Below, piece after piece: positions 4,840-5,627 of a stretch of DNA of 5,627 nucleotides. Numbering within the stretch: position 1 is the first letter of the stretch; each line of letters begins with the position of its first letter. Under the pieces are notes generated by a model that searched no databases, had not been told where the DNA came from, and saw only the letters and a list, made by a program, of their open reading frames with translations. Source of the stretch: a bacterium (lineage in GTDB: Bacteria; Patescibacteriota; Patescibacteriia; Patescibacteriales; Patescibacteriaceae); the NCBI GenBank assembly GCA_021818075.1, contig JAKAFD010000050.1:1-5627 (forward strand). Reading direction: 5' to 3'. Position numbers and translations under genes: made by a program.

Positions 4840-5627
4840 CGCCGGATGCAAAGCTTTAATACCCTGCTCATAAATGGCAGCGGTATTATTGTAGTTATCA
4901 ATTTTTAATTTGTAGTTGTTAACCGCGTCATTATAAGCGGCCACCAATTCATTATAATAAGGCAGCAGCTGGTTGTAAGACTCGGCGTCTGGTTGGCGTT
5001 TGTAAGCGTCCAATTTAGCGGCCTGAACATTAACGGCCGCCAGTTGCTTGTCCAGCGATGACTTAAGGGCATCAATAGCCGGCTTATCCACGGCCAAGAA
5101 ATTCTCTAAACTTTTTAATTTATCAATTTGCTGGTGCGTGCCGACAATACCCTGATAAACCTTGCCGTGCGTTTGTTGGTAAGCCTGGCCCGCGCCCAAA
5201 ATCACCGGGTCAAAAACTTTATCAAACTGGCTGGAGCCAACAGCGATGGTTTGAGTAACGGCTACGCGATTTTTATCAAAGCCCTGCGGCACGAAGCCGA
5301 CGGGAAAAAAGTCAGTGGTTTCGGCATAGCAATAACTCGTACCCGGCAAAGCATATTGGTCGGGGCATTCAATGCCGACGCTGGAATGGTCGCGGTCGGG
5401 ATAAACCAGCACCGCCGCCCCGTAACCCAGCTGCCGCAATAGCGCCACCGCCAGCACCGCCTTGTCCGAACAAATACCCAGTCTTTTATATAAAGTTTCA
5501 TAAGGGAAATTAACCTGGCTGTTTTTGTCGGCCGCTTTGGCGTCGTCGTAAGGAATAGACTGGACAAAACCCATAGTCAGTTCCACTAACTCATCGGCGG
5601 TTAATTTATTGGCCGCGGCTTGCTGTT
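4831..5627 (-). CDS. Transglutaminase-like cysteine-hydrolase domain with C-terminal coiled coil, partial (5' end outside window)
   Basis: The frame stays open to the right edge, giving 264 codons in view; the GTG at 5584-5586 is not a convincing start because coding-like sequence continues upstream. The first half resembles the transglutaminase-like (papain-fold) superfamily: FPYETLYKRLGICSDKAVLA, with candidate nucleophile Cys at 5470-5472, then RDHSSVGIE with candidate His at 5386-5388, then YAETTD with candidate acids Glu 5320-5322 and Asp 5311-5313. The usual GDCED-type core is GICSD here. In prokaryotes such domains often act as peptidases or on the cell envelope; activity is inferred. 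From about 5130 to 4850 the protein is helical, ending in a coiled coil with Tyr at six successive 7-residue steps (4977 to 4870). Export cannot be judged without the N-terminus. The gene ends 2 bp from the convergent small gene. Confidence 0.8.
   Translation of the reverse strand, partial: QQAAANKLTADELVELTMGFVQSIPYDDAKAADKNSQVNFPYETLYKRLGICSDKAVLAVALLRQLGYGAAVLVYPDRDHSSVGIECPDQYALPGTSYCYAETTDFFPVGFVPQGFDKNRVAVTQTIAVGSSQFDKVFDPVILGAGQAYQQTHGKVYQGIVGTHQQIDKLKSLENFLAVDKPAIDALKSSLDKQLAAVNVQAAKLDAYKRQPDAESYNQLLPYYNELVAAYNDAVNNYKLKIDNYNNTAAIYEQGIKALHPAAK

Noticed and set aside
5128..5567. Overlapping open frames on the plus strand (5128-5442) and in another minus frame (5262-5567).
   Set aside because: They are shadows of the transglutaminase-like gene, with no recognisable domains; the recognised frame has family motifs.
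1..5627. Alternative genetic code (UGA as glycine, as in some Patescibacteria).
   Set aside because: No in-frame TGA occurs in the recognised genes and glycines are encoded by GGN; the visible stops are TAA and TAG, which alone is not evidence for recoding.

Overview
The window reads as ordinary chromosomal DNA from a small-genome bacterium, most likely a member of the Patescibacteria (Candidate Phyla Radiation). This placement is inferred from the gene content. The threonyl-tRNA synthetase has no room for a TGS domain. A secreted multi-domain protein carries two copies of a 'GEAWY...RYY...RP.DAF' module that I associate with these lineages. Another protein is transglutaminase-like with a coiled-coil tail, and the intergenic gaps hold degenerate period-7 tandem repeats. 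The standard genetic code fits every gene: glycines are GGN and there is no in-frame TGA. I see no phage, insertion sequence, CRISPR array, rRNA or tRNA.

Layout, left to right. Positions 1-804 (minus strand) hold the first 268 codons of thrS; its 3' part lies beyond the left edge. Positions 805-994 are a 190-bp gap containing a strong thrS promoter that predicts an almost leaderless mRNA, two heptanucleotide arrays in opposite orientation, and an AT-rich dyad. Positions 995-3151 (minus) encode a 718-aa exported surface protein with five beta-rich repeats, then a duplicated C-terminal module around a calcium-binding-type Asp/Gly segment. Positions 3152-3188 are a 37-bp gap made almost entirely of another heptanucleotide array. 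Positions 3189-4463 (minus) encode enolase. Positions 4464-4591 form a divergent promoter region with a 25-bp dyad. Positions 4592-4828 (plus) encode a 78-aa very basic protein of unknown function. Positions 4831-5627 (minus) hold the C-terminal 264 codons of a transglutaminase-like protein, convergent with the small gene and only 2 bp from it; its start lies beyond the right edge.

Enolase and the surface protein are probably co-transcribed from the eno promoter, since no terminator or separate promoter is evident in the 37-bp gap. thrS has its own promoter but could also receive read-through. The small basic gene shares its control region with eno. The genes do not form an obvious single pathway: there is one glycolytic enzyme, one translation enzyme, and two envelope or secreted-type proteins.

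The most interesting items are the three period-7 arrays, two of which run into the stop codon of the gene on their right; the dyad across the divergent promoters; the Cys-bracketed repeats and duplicated module of the surface protein; and a coiled coil with tyrosine at six successive heptad positions in the transglutaminase-like protein.
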